Positions 24,156-34,004 of a stretch of 64,000 nucleotides of DNA are shown in pieces. Under the pieces are notes generated by a model. The model saw nothing but the letters and a program-made list of their open reading frames with translations, ran no database searches and was not told the DNA's origin. The stretch's first letter is position 1. Each line of letters opens with the position of its first letter. The position numbers were made by a program, and so were the translations under genes. The stretch covers positions 1,178,001 to 1,242,000 of the forward strand of contig JAUDYN010000002.1 of the NCBI GenBank assembly GCA_030407005.1. The letters run 5' to 3'. The stretch comes from Desarmillaria ectypa (taxonomy: Eukaryota; Basidiomycota; Agaricomycetes; Agaricales; Physalacriaceae).

Positions 24156-24715
24156 CATGTATAATCAGGCCCATCATCATTGAAGGGGCTGTCAGGAGAA
24201 AAGGGAGTGGTTAGGATTATGAGGTCAAGTTCTCTATTAGAGTCATCAGAGAGCTCAATAATGAGGAGTGATAAGGAGGACTCTGTTCCTCCTCTTGGCC
24301 AGTGTTCTCTACCCCAAGGGCTGTAGGGGTGGTTTCAATCCAGTCCTGGATCATCAGGGTGTCAGGCCCTAAAGTGAGAGCAGGACAGGATTGGAGAGTG
24401 GGGATGAGGACATTGGGGAGGAGAATATGCAGGTGGAGGGTCCTTGAACATAGCCCATACATTCCTTGCATATTCTTGGGCAAGGGTGGAGGGTTATTCC
24501 ACCCAGTTGTTTGTTGTGGGTTCCCCACATATTGTGAACTCCTCTGAGGAGAAGGGGTCTGTGAAGTGGACCCAAAAGTGAGGGAGTGCCTCCTCCTCTC
24601 AAGGTCCCAGTCTAATGGGGGAGAGCCTCTTGGGAAGGCCATGTAACAGGTGTTAGGGTGGGCAGAGTGGAAGTGTTGGTTGTCAGTGAGGTCACCTTTC
24701 TTGGCAAAGGAGGGT
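24156..24715 (-). pseudogene. chromovirus B, N-terminal Pro-rich Gag frame
   Basis: The longest clean frame of the element (24217-24642, 141 codons) starts MAFPRGSPPLDWDLERRR and is rich in Pro, Ser and Thr. In the same frame it can be read back to about 24722. It lies one frame away from the membrane micro-ORF just upstream. No domain is recognised; in this position it would be the Gag N-terminal extension. Confidence 0.5.
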
Positions 24716-24832
24716 TCATAGTTCTTCTTTGTAGGCTAGTATGAAGAGTGCAGTAAAAATGATGAGTAAAGCAGTGCCACTGATTGTGATACTGAGAGGA
24801 ATAGTTTGTTTGTTGTTTTCTTGTTCAGGCAT
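24716..24832 (-). CDS. micro-ORF with predicted membrane helix at 5' end of chromovirus B
   Basis: An intact 38-codon frame starts 61 bases inside the 5' LTR. A polar N-terminus (MPEQENNKQTIPL) is followed by a clear membrane-type helix (SGTALLIIFTALFILAY) and the charged end KEEL, then TGA. It keeps Ser, Thr, Gly, Ala and Pro residues, so its hydrophobicity is not just a product of C-to-T decay. Placement and design match the 36-codon frame of element A. It ends before the Pro-rich frame, which is in another frame, so it would be a separate peptide or need frameshifting or splicing to join Gag. Confidence 0.5.
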   Translation of the reverse strand: MPEQENNKQTIPLSITISGTALLIIFTALFILAYKEEL

Positions 24833-24892
24833 AGAGTTTTTGCTGCTTTTACAGCTAGCATAGAAGGAGCAGGTTGGTTATCTTCTGACTAA

Positions 24893-25285
24893 TATTACAG
24901 CCTGATCTAACATGTGATCTTGGGACTTATATCACTCTTGGGCTGTCTCATGTTCAGATAATCATCCATTAATAAGAGGACAGCTTATCTTTAGAGGAGT
25001 ATAATAGATGGTTTATAAATGCAATTTAGTCAGAAGATAGAGACTAAGTACAAAGTCTCACTACTTTATATATGAAAGTATGGAGTTTATTAATAGATGA
25101 AATGTGAAGGTCCATGCATGAAACATTGGAAGTCAGATGACTGTGAACCAACTAGAAGAGGAGGATTGGAATATGTAGGATGTGAGAAGCTTGATTGGAC
25201 TGGATATCAGTGTTTTGGCAGATATAATGATGTTGCATAAGTACTGCAATATCAATCATGATAAGATAATACAAAAATCATAACA
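24893..25285 (-). repeat. 5' LTR of chromovirus B
   Basis: 393 bases, starting TATTACAGCC (partner TGTTATGGCC) and ending TCATAACA. In the first ~150 bases all differences from the partner that I can align are transitions. Confidence 0.9.
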
Positions 25286-25290
25286 AGAAT

Positions 25291-28200
25291 CTCATGTTCT
25301 TCATTGGCTCAGAAGATGAGTTTTGTTTTTTGTTTCAGATAGATATCTAAACACTCACTTTATAGCTAACTAGTGTTTAGGACCTAGGTTATTTGAGAAC
25401 TAGCTTAACAACTGTATAGCATATATGATATCAGGCTACATGCAAATTATAGTGTACATCAATAAACTGATAATAGAGTGATAATAGATGATGCATTGTA
25501 GAGGCCAAAATAGATAAACATCCTCTTAATGTATTGTTGCTGGAATAATAAGATAATGCTATGATCATGATTCCTCTCTATTTCAATTCTAATAATCTTT
25601 TTTTGGCTCTCCCATATCCTTGATATTAAACAGCCCTGCTAACTCCTTTTTTACTCTATCTAGATCCTCAGGTATTTCTGCAAAGATCAACAAGTCATCA
25701 ATCTATATGGTCAGGAATACTGTCCTACTATCTTGAATGCATTTATAGATACAATAGTTGACTTCAAGCTTTCAGAATCTAATGAAGGTGGATTTCTTAT
25801 TAAATTCACAGTTTCACTTATGTTCTGACTGTTTTAACCTATAAAGAGTATTGTATAATTTGCAGACATATCTCAATTCATCATCATAGCTTGAAGGCTG
25901 GTGCATGTATATTTCTTCCTTGAGTTTCTTATTAAGATAAGCCTCTCTAATGTCCATCTGACTAATTTTAAGATTATTGATGATAGCTATATCTAGTGTG
26001 GCATGAACAACTATTATAAATGTCTCTATAAAATCAACTTCTAGGATCTGTAAGTAGCCTTATACTATAAGGCAGGCTTTGTAATATAGTATTTTTCTAT
26101 GCTTATCATATTTCTTTACATAAGTCTATCTGCAGTCTATGGTCTCATATCTCTCTAGTAGATCCTTGAGCTTGTAAGTCTCTATTTCTCTAATCATTGA
26201 TATCTTCTCATCCATAGCCTTCTTTCATTTAAGCTATTCTGCTGATTCTTGTGTCTCTATAAGGCTTTGTGAGAAGTCATCATAATTAATATGTTTGCTA
26301 TCACTGGTAATATAACTTTGAGTTATTGCAATATTTGTTGATTCTAAGAGATGCTCAGATGAGGCCAATAGAGTTTATGATAGTGCTACTTTACATACAT
26401 TAGAGTTGTTAAGCTTGTGGTAGTCATAATCATAAGTGATATGTGAGATGCATTATAGTGCTTCTGATGTTGGCTTGAGAGTTTTTTCAGTTTCAAGCTG
26501 TGGTGGTGTGATTTGCTGACTTTCTTCTTCAGCTCTCTTTAGCAATGGCAGATTGTTTATCTTTGCTATCTCCCTCTTAAGCTGCACATTGTCTGTGCTT
26601 TGTTTTATAGCCATGGACTCAATGAACTTATAATTCCAGAACTCTCAGATTATGTAAAGATCTGTATCATAGTATTTGATGACTGCTGCATTCTCTATAA
26701 ATCCTATGAAGATATATTTCTTTACTTTTCCTGAGTTTCTACCCAGCTTTGAAAGACTGATTCCTTTCTGTTTGATTCAAACTACATAACCAAACTCTTA
26801 TAGATGTGAGACATTGGGTTTTCTTTCTGTCCATGTTTGTTCAGATATTTTCCCATCAAGAACTCAGATCAATGCACAGTTTCTGATGTATACCACATAT
26901 TCTATTGTTGTATCCCATAAAAATGATAGTATATTGCTGGCTATCATCATAGCTTATGCTAACTCCACTAGTATGCCATTAAGGCATTCAGCTATGCTAT
27001 TAAATGAGTGTGCATATAATGCTGATGTGAGTAGTTATATCCCTTTTTTCTTCAACCATTGTTTAACCTTCCTACTAGTGAGTTTATTTGCATTGTCAAC
27101 ATATAGTATCTTTGGTATGAACCTATGCTGTATTTCATTGAAGGTGATATATTCTTTAATCTTCTAAAATGCTTCTGACTTCAATTTCATAAATTTAGGT
27201 GTATATCACTAGATTGTATCATCTGTGAGTATGATGTTATATTTTGACTTCTACAAGGACTCAACTTAGGCTAGTTCCCAAATATCACTATATGTAGTTT
27301 CTTTTGGTTTCTCACTTTGATGTTTCACTTCTTATAGGAATGGACAAAGAGTCATCTTGGCTTGGATACAAGCTTTGCATTGACTGAGTGAAGGTGAGTT
27401 GTCATCAACTATGAATCCTTTCACCAATTCCTCTCTCTTTAACTACTCTGACCCTGACTTCCCTAGATATCTCATATATTTGTGCCAAGCATCCTATGTG
27501 TTCTTATTTTTGGCATTAGCAATGTTCAACTACTCTCATATAGCATTACATGCTTGAGCATCTATCAAATATAAATAGTATATCTTTTTTCCTTCTACCA
27601 GGATTTTCCCATCCTTTTAGAGAAACTGGACTATGCTATTCTTGAATGAAGCTTCCATACTAGCATCATTGAGCCTGCTGATAGAGATAAGATTATTTAC
27701 AGCATTCAGTGCATAGAATATATCTTTTAGTTTGTGAGTGACAGTTTTCCTATTGACTTTGCAGTCTAACAGGACTGTTTTTCAGCCTAGTGCCTGAATG
27801 AATGCATTTCCAATGCCTATGATAGTTATGGCCTCAAGCAACTTAAAGTCTATAAAGGTGTCTCAGAGATTGGAGATATGTAAGGTTGTTCCAGAGTCAG
27901 ATAGCCAGCTGTAAGTGGAGAAATGTGAGTCAAATTGAGGCTTAGATTTTATATTATAGGCTGCTTTGATGACATCATCCTTCACATTTTCTGAATCTTT
28001 TGCCTGATTAGATCTTTTCCTCTTCTTCTTTTCCTGCTTTCTGCCTGAGCCTTTCCCTTCTTGACTGCCACTCTTAGACTAACACTGCACTGATATATGG
28101 CCTCACTTACAGCAGTTCCAACACTCAATATCATCAGAGACCTTCCCTAATATAGAGTTTCCTTGACTGCTTCCACTGTCTGTCTTTCTATTATTACACT

Positions 28201-28846
28201 CATATATGGTGGCTTCACTTCCACCAGATTTTTTAATCTGTCAATGGTTCTCTTCAAGAATGATAGCAATAAACTCATGTGATGTGACTGTTAGGTTATT
28301 TCCAGTAGATCCTAGGTATGCTGATATAAACTGATCTCAGGATTCTGATAATAATGATACAAGTAGCATCAGGAAGTCTTTATTGGTGATAATACTCCCC
28401 AACATGCCAAGCTCTTTCTGGATCTGGCACATCTCTGTAGTATGCTCAATAATATCTGTGGACTCATCAGCCACAGTGCAGTAAAGATGGTGGTGGTGCA
28501 TGAGTATTCTCAATTTTCCTCTAGCTTCCTTTACTAATTTAAGCTGCATCCACATTTCAGCTGACATTTTTGCCTCTGCAATGTGTATCATCTGTGAGTC
28601 ACTCAATGTGAGCTTGATTTGGGTCTGCACTCATCCATCTCCCTCTTTTCACTTTGTGATTTCTTCTATTTCTGCCTTGGTTGGCAAATTTGGGTCTGTC
28701 AGAACTGGTTTATTTAATGTTCTATTGGCATACTTTAACAGAGCTTATTCTTGCAGGATTGCAGTGATATGATGCTTCCACAGAACCCAGTTGTGCTTCT
28801 AGAGTAGCTCAATGTGAAATAATGATGAGAGTGTGGTGTTAGACAT
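25291..28846 (-). pseudogene. Copia element C gag-integrase-RT remnant
   Basis: The gag start is the ATG at 28844-28846 (MSNTTLSSLFHIELL). The gag body at 28337-28630 reads MSAEMWMQLKLVKEARGK. The zinc knuckle near 28090-28130 is recognisable (CWNC..GHISVQC) with a stop inside it. Integrase lies at about 26800-27700 and reverse transcriptase at about 25300-26250, where IDDLLIFAEIPEDLDRVK stands for the xxDD box and the sequence after it. Stops occur throughout. At 25290 the frame meets the chromovirus B insertion and continues at 15058. Confidence 0.8.
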
Positions 28847-28931
28847 GATATATAGGAATGGATTGTAATTCAGCAAGGTAATTAATTATGGTGAGTCTTC
28901 TGTAGTTTAGTTAGAGCTGGGGCCCATAACC

Positions 28932-29226
28932 TATTATAAAATAGTGTGAAATAGAGGTGATGAGCATAGTGGTAAACCATGAGACTTGACTATGTGGGAG
29001 AGGTTGGTGAGAATATATGAATATATTGGTGAGCTGGTCTGCTCAGTATATATACTACAAGGTATGTACTTCTAGAATATACTATTATCTACTAGTGTCC
29101 ATGTCTGACTCATTGCTGAGTGAGCAGACAGATGATTGACTTGAGAAGAAGGTATATGAAGGATCACACACTTCAATGTTGCTCTGATTGCTGGATTGCC
29201 ATATGCAGCTGAGTGCATCTTCAACA
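28932..29226 (-). repeat. 5' LTR of Copia element C
   Basis: 295 bases from TATTATAAAATAG to CTTCAACA. The 5-base difference from the partner is due to small indels such as ATATATTGG against ATATTGG. It is followed by the target duplication CATAT. Confidence 0.82.
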
Positions 29227-29231
29227 CATAT

Positions 29232-31360
29232 CTCTGCAAACTGACCATATTTGGTGTGCACAAAAACATCTCCTTACTCTGGATATTTGACACAAGGACT
29301 ATTTTGAATAAGTGCATAAAGTATGCAGGAGAATGCCATCTTTCCCTAGAGGACAAGTGTGGATGGTCAGGCAAAAAAATGGGCAATGAGCCATACACAC
29401 TCTATCGATTATTCAAAGAGTGCCAGTTATCATTGGTGATAGGTTATTGGGGCTGATTAAAGTGCAACACTGGTGGGGGAGTACAGTTTAGAGACAGCAA
29501 TAGCTGGATATGACCAGAGTTATATGCTCTGGGCAAGTCATCCTGAAGCAGGCTTTTTCGCGAAGAAACAGAAATGAACAAGAAGAGGCCGGGGAAACCG
29601 GACCGTGCACCTATCCGATCGGACCACAGATCCAACTTGATCTAAAATAGACAGATAAAGCGTGTTCAAGACTGCTTAAGATCAACAAATGCACGTGGCC
29701 GTTCGAGTTGCGATGGGTACGGTACTCATCCACGCGGTAACTCGGAAATCAGTTATGATCATCATTGCTCAAGGTCTGGAGGAGAGTGCTTTATCAACTT
29801 CAAGCAAGGTCGTACCGTTAAAGTTTGGCGGTGGCGGTAAATTTCTTGGAGGGTGAGCATGTCTTGACCTTTCTTTCGTACGGAGACTAAGGAGCCACGC
29901 ACAGTGCTAACAAGTTCGTTAGCAGACTTGGTGCAGAGCGCCATTCCTCTGGCTATCCTCATCGATCCCAAGAGTAGATGATCCATACGGTCAACAGTGG
30001 GCTAACCAGTCTGCCAGTATATTTCACCAACTGTAGGAGCTTGAATAACTATCAGTCGACGTACGTATGTGCTATAGCGCGATCTTTATATTCGGCTCGA
30101 CGGCGGCGGCAAAATGTTGGATAATAACTATGGATATAAATACTCGGACGGCAAAGTGTCTTTCAAGTCGAAGGTTGCCTTGTTTTCTATTGTACCATAC
30201 CGGCAAAGTCAGAGACGTTGTCCGTAGCCTTCAAACAATATGTCAGCAATGTATACTATGCGTCAACTTCTACCTCGACAGAAAGGGAAGGTGAGTTGGA
30301 TTTCTAGGTCTCATTCAACGGCTTCGCGGAAGTCAAATGTCTTCAGGTTTAACGGCCATTCCTTCTCGGGGACGATGCATCTAAACTACTGACGATAATT
30401 TACAATGTCCGTGTGTATGGTTTACTGAACCAACGTTACCCCTACTAAATCAGGTGAGCCCAAGTACCTTGAATGACTTATACTCTGTGTTCATAGTCTT
30501 CGAGTTTAACTGTTCTGCCTGCGGTCATTCATTCTCGTACTGACTATGTTTCAACAACGGTCTGTCATAATTCTGCAATCCATTGTGCTGCCTACGTTCA
30601 GAAGGTGTGTCTGCATTTCTCTATGAGACCAAGGATTCCTCGTTGAACTTGAAATCATACATTAGACGCTGTTGACACAACGATGCACATGTTCGACGCA
30701 CCTTGCTGATCATATACCTATCCTAAAACTGCACCGTTTTCAGGATCCGTTCTATGTTTTTGACCTTCTCGCGACCAGTATGGGGGTGACAAGCGACGGC
30801 CCACGTTTCGGCGCAGATCATGTAGCTCACGTTTCGTCCGCCCCAGCAACTGACATCCTCTGTCCTTCCACTAGCACCGATGCGCCTAGTTTTTGGGACA
30901 GCGCGAGAAATATTACACACTTACAGATATACATGTCTTCTCCTTCTACCGACGAGCCAATGAGTACAACCCAGAGCTTTGATCAGCACGAATTTCTTTT
31001 CAGGTACTATGTTCCACAGTAGTAAACCTTGCACCGACACACATATACCCTATTGATTTCTGCTAATTGTTGAATGCAATGTACTGTACATTGGTCCATT
31101 TGTCTTCGATATGGTACTTCACAGTTATGTAGTATATATCGCTATAATGCATTCCTTTTTCTTATTATCCGCTCCGACAGAGCAAGTCTCGTCAGCTACA
31201 ATCCATTTACCCCCGTATCATCGTTGCTGCGGTTCTGCACATTGACCCACGTACATATGCCGAAATACCTAGTGGTAGCTCTTCTCTCGGCATACTTAAC
31301 CGTGACGCCTTGTTCGGGGGCGCTAAAGCCAAAACAGAAGCACGACGACACAAAAGTATT
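29232..31360. other. right edge of the CpG-poor block and unassigned stretch
   Basis: CpG-poor sequence runs to about 29545, then CpGs return abruptly. A minus-strand frame at 29762-29986 gives 74 residues starting MDHLLLGSMRIARGMALCTK and may be one exon of an unknown gene. On the plus strand, possible exons at about 30498-30608, 30664-30744 and 30745-30918 (DPFYVFDLLATSMGVTSD) are linked by fair splice sites but match nothing I know. A real but unidentified gene or decayed gene is possible. Confidence 0.3.
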
Positions 31361-33512
31361 TTAATCATCCATTCCTCGAGAAACAGCAGAGAAGTCACGA
31401 AGAATGAACACACTCTCCTCAACACGCATCTCTAAAATAGTCAATTTCTCCTCCTTCTGCTCCCATTCCTTGATGATGTCTTTGTCAAGACTCGTCAGCA
31501 GACTCTCGTCCAAACGGACGTCGCTTCGTTCTCGTTTCTCCAACACGGCTTTCAACATAGGTTCCTCCTTCTCTGCGTGGCGTCGCATGCCGATATTATA
31601 CAGTGTCTTGTACAATTGACCCAGTATCATGGAATAGGCTTTGGCAAGGTCGACGTGCCTAGTGGGAGGCGTTGAGCACAGAATGAAAGAAGGGGAAAAG
31701 ATTATATGCACCAAAGATAGAAAGTCCTCGAAGGGGCACGGTCTGCGCTTCTAGGTACCTCTTGGGTGCTCACAAGAGAATCCGCCGCGAGGGCAGACAG
31801 TAGCGGTCGAACATCCTTGGGTGCCATCATTACGGTCTTGGATATCTACAGTCAACGCGTGAGGGTAAGACAAGGAGAAACGAAGATGCAAACGCGCACC
31901 TGTTTCTCGTCCATCTTACCGGTCTCAAGCAACAGGCGTACTATTCTCACACCCTCTGTTCCATGCCGTTCCCTCGTCACGGCCTCCAAAACATTTCTAC
32001 GCAGTCGTTTCGCGATCAAGTCGAATTCGACGTGTACCTTCTGTGAATCGTACGATACGAATGATGACGCTTTTCCAACAGGCGTGGGGTTGTCGGCATT
32101 CGACATGATACCAAGGTACTCCTTGATACATGTCGTGTTCGACGCCCCCTTCTTAGATGAGAACACCAGTCCAGAAGAGAGGTCGTCTTCGTCAGAAAGC
32201 TGCATGGCAATATTGGCGACGGATATAGGTTCTACAAAAGAGTTTAGTGTGAAAAAGTAGTATGCCAACAAGAGGCGTACCTGTTCGGTTTTCGAGGAGA
32301 GTCTTCTGAGAAGACTCGGTTACTTTTAGGGCAGCTCTGATAACCAGAGCGGCACCATCATTATAGCGTTCCCTGACCGCCTTTTCAATGAGCTGGACGA
32401 GTTGAGAATACGGTCCTGAAACAAGAACAGAGGCAACCCACCGAATTACGGATATGTATGTTAAATTTGTCGAAATTTAGTCGAAAATATACTGAGTCCT
32501 TTCGCTGTTATGAGCGATTTATCCACCGAGCGAAATCGTGACGGCGTACCTCTAAAACTCCAGTACTTTCAGTTGCCTTACGCTGGACAATGATTGGAGC
32601 ACGAAAAGATGGATACAACGACTTGGACACACTTTGGCAGACCGTTGGCCTGGCTGATCTTTGGCTTTCCGCTTCTACAAATCATTAGAGGTGAAGTAAA
32701 TCTGGCCAAGAATCCTACTCACTATGCCAACACCCTCAGCATCCTTCTCTTCTCGTCTTATCCTGGCTTGAGCAGTCTCTCGTGCCTCCTTAAGTTGTTT
32801 CGACGTAGGAAAGCCAACAATTTTGGCCTTCTCCTCTGCTTCGTATTTGATGAGCTTGTCGCGAGGGGACTCGTGAGAGAGGACTGTTGATGGCTTTAGA
32901 TATGATTCCTCTACGAGTTTGTATAGCGCTTGAGAGTATACTGCAGAGCCTAAACAGAGTTCAAACTACGTTTTGTAGTCAAAGGGTACAGTATACCTTT
33001 AGGATCAAGAATCGACAGCTCCGAGATGATATCTGTCGGACGAAGCTTACCGTGGTCGAGGATGAGCTGAACAATCTGTGCACCCTAGTAAAAAAGACAC
33101 GGTAAAGCACTGCTTTCAGATGGAGGACGAGCAAAGAGCACACCGCTTTGCCAAACAGCTCCTCTACCTGCCATGTACATTTTCCAAATCTCAGCCTCAT
33201 CATGCACTCTTCTATATTGACCTCCAAGACCTCCCCCTCCTTGTCTAGGGTAGCATGCCAGAGGATGTTGTGTTGGACGAGAACGAGCACGGCCGCACGA
33301 ACAGTACGAGTCTTCAATCCCGAATAGCGAACAATACTGGGCAGCGTCAGGCGTCCACGAGTGAGAAGGACCGAGGCAACCTTCTGCGATAGAAAAATGT
33401 TGTGAATACAGGACCGGACATCTCAATAACTGACTCTGCTCACTGCTGTCAGGCTGCCAAAGTGTGAATGAATTATTTGAACGCACAGTCGAGAAGTATG
33501 GGCGTCGGCCAT
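31361..33512 (-). CDS. RPC82: RNA polymerase III subunit Rpc82 (C82/RPC3)
   Basis: This subunit belongs to the Rpc82-Rpc34-Rpc31 initiation trimer of RNA polymerase III, which transcribes tRNA and 5S genes. The start at 33512 gives MADAHTSRLCVQIIHSHFGS. Exons by hand: 33444-33512, 33144-33383, 32997-33075, 32723-32949, then about four more down to the stop at 31361. Winged-helix segments can be read: LKTRTVRAAVLVLVQHNILW; ECMMRLRFGKCTWQVEELFG; IVQLILDHGKLRP. Then come the charged linker EAEEKAKIVGFPTSKQLKEA and the C-terminal coiled coil (MLKAVLEKRERSDVRLDESL, ending in VFILRDF). The estimated length of about 550 residues fits the fungal family. No frameshift was seen. It is the first normal gene to the right of the transposon block. 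Confidence 0.93.
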
Positions 33513-34004
33513 AACAAGAGTCAGAAAAAGGACGTTGGAATGGTGGTGGTAGATGGCAAAGACGGCCTGTTGCGCCTCATCAAGTAGCTCGTGCAGACAT
33601 TCCAGCCACAGACAAATAGAATTACAACAAAATGTCAAGGCTCAAAAATGAATCACATTATTTTCAATACATCATCCGGCTATCGCCGTTAAGGTATACG
33701 GTAAAAAAGATATTTGCCTCCGCCTCCGAATCTTCCCACCAAGACAGAGCCTTGTGCAGAATATCCCTATGAAGTTAGCAAAAAACGGATGCACAAAAAA
33801 GAAATAGATACTATGCCGTTGAATGGTCAGAGAAGCGAAAGACTTAGCCTTGTGTAGTGTATTGCCAGTATGAAAAGCGCCTCTTGTGCCCCAATGCTCA
33901 AGGATGTTTTGGGAGATATCCTTGCATCCTTCTACGACCATTTCGCGCCCGCTCGCCCTCGGAGGCGAGCACGCAAGAAATAGCAAGCGTCAAGATATCG
34001 ACGC
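33513..34004. other. intergenic region between RPC82 and the acidic protein gene
   Basis: No recognised gene. On the minus strand a short exon-like stretch (DILHKALSWWEDSEAEANIF, ending near 33675) follows a good intron end (TTGCTAAC then TTCATAG, near 33775), but upstream frames do not join cleanly to it. It could be a small unknown gene or an alternative 3' part of the next gene. Confidence 0.3.

Larger units (their letters stand above)
15059..25285 (-). mobile_element. Ty3/Gypsy chromovirus B, nested in Copia C
   Basis: A second full-length chromovirus on the minus strand, related to but distinct from element A. LTRs of 393 bases lie at 15059-15451 and 24893-25285. The flanks are AGAAC (15054-15058) and AGAAT (25286-25290), a target duplication with one C-to-T change. 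Its 10.2 kb include two later insertions, 19409-20705 and 23745-24150. It keeps noticeably more CpG dinucleotides than A or the Copia element, which fits a younger age. RT, integrase and zinc-knuckle residues are nevertheless lost. Confidence 0.92.
14289..29226 (-). mobile_element. Ty1/Copia element C, split by a nested chromovirus
   Basis: A decayed Copia element coding on the minus strand. Its LTRs are at 14289-14578 and 28932-29226, and the flanks carry a 5-base duplication CATAT (14284-14288 and 29227-29231). Integrase lies before reverse transcriptase, which is the Copia order. Its own sequence is 14289-15058 plus 25291-29226, about 4.7 kb, a normal Copia length. The remaining 10.2 kb is chromovirus B. 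Next to the inner edge of the right LTR the minus strand reads GGTTATGGGCCC, a likely primer-binding site. Confidence 0.88.

Noticed and set aside
31766..32260. 164-codon plus-strand frame
   Set aside because: Antisense to Rpc82 exons that match the family on the minus strand.
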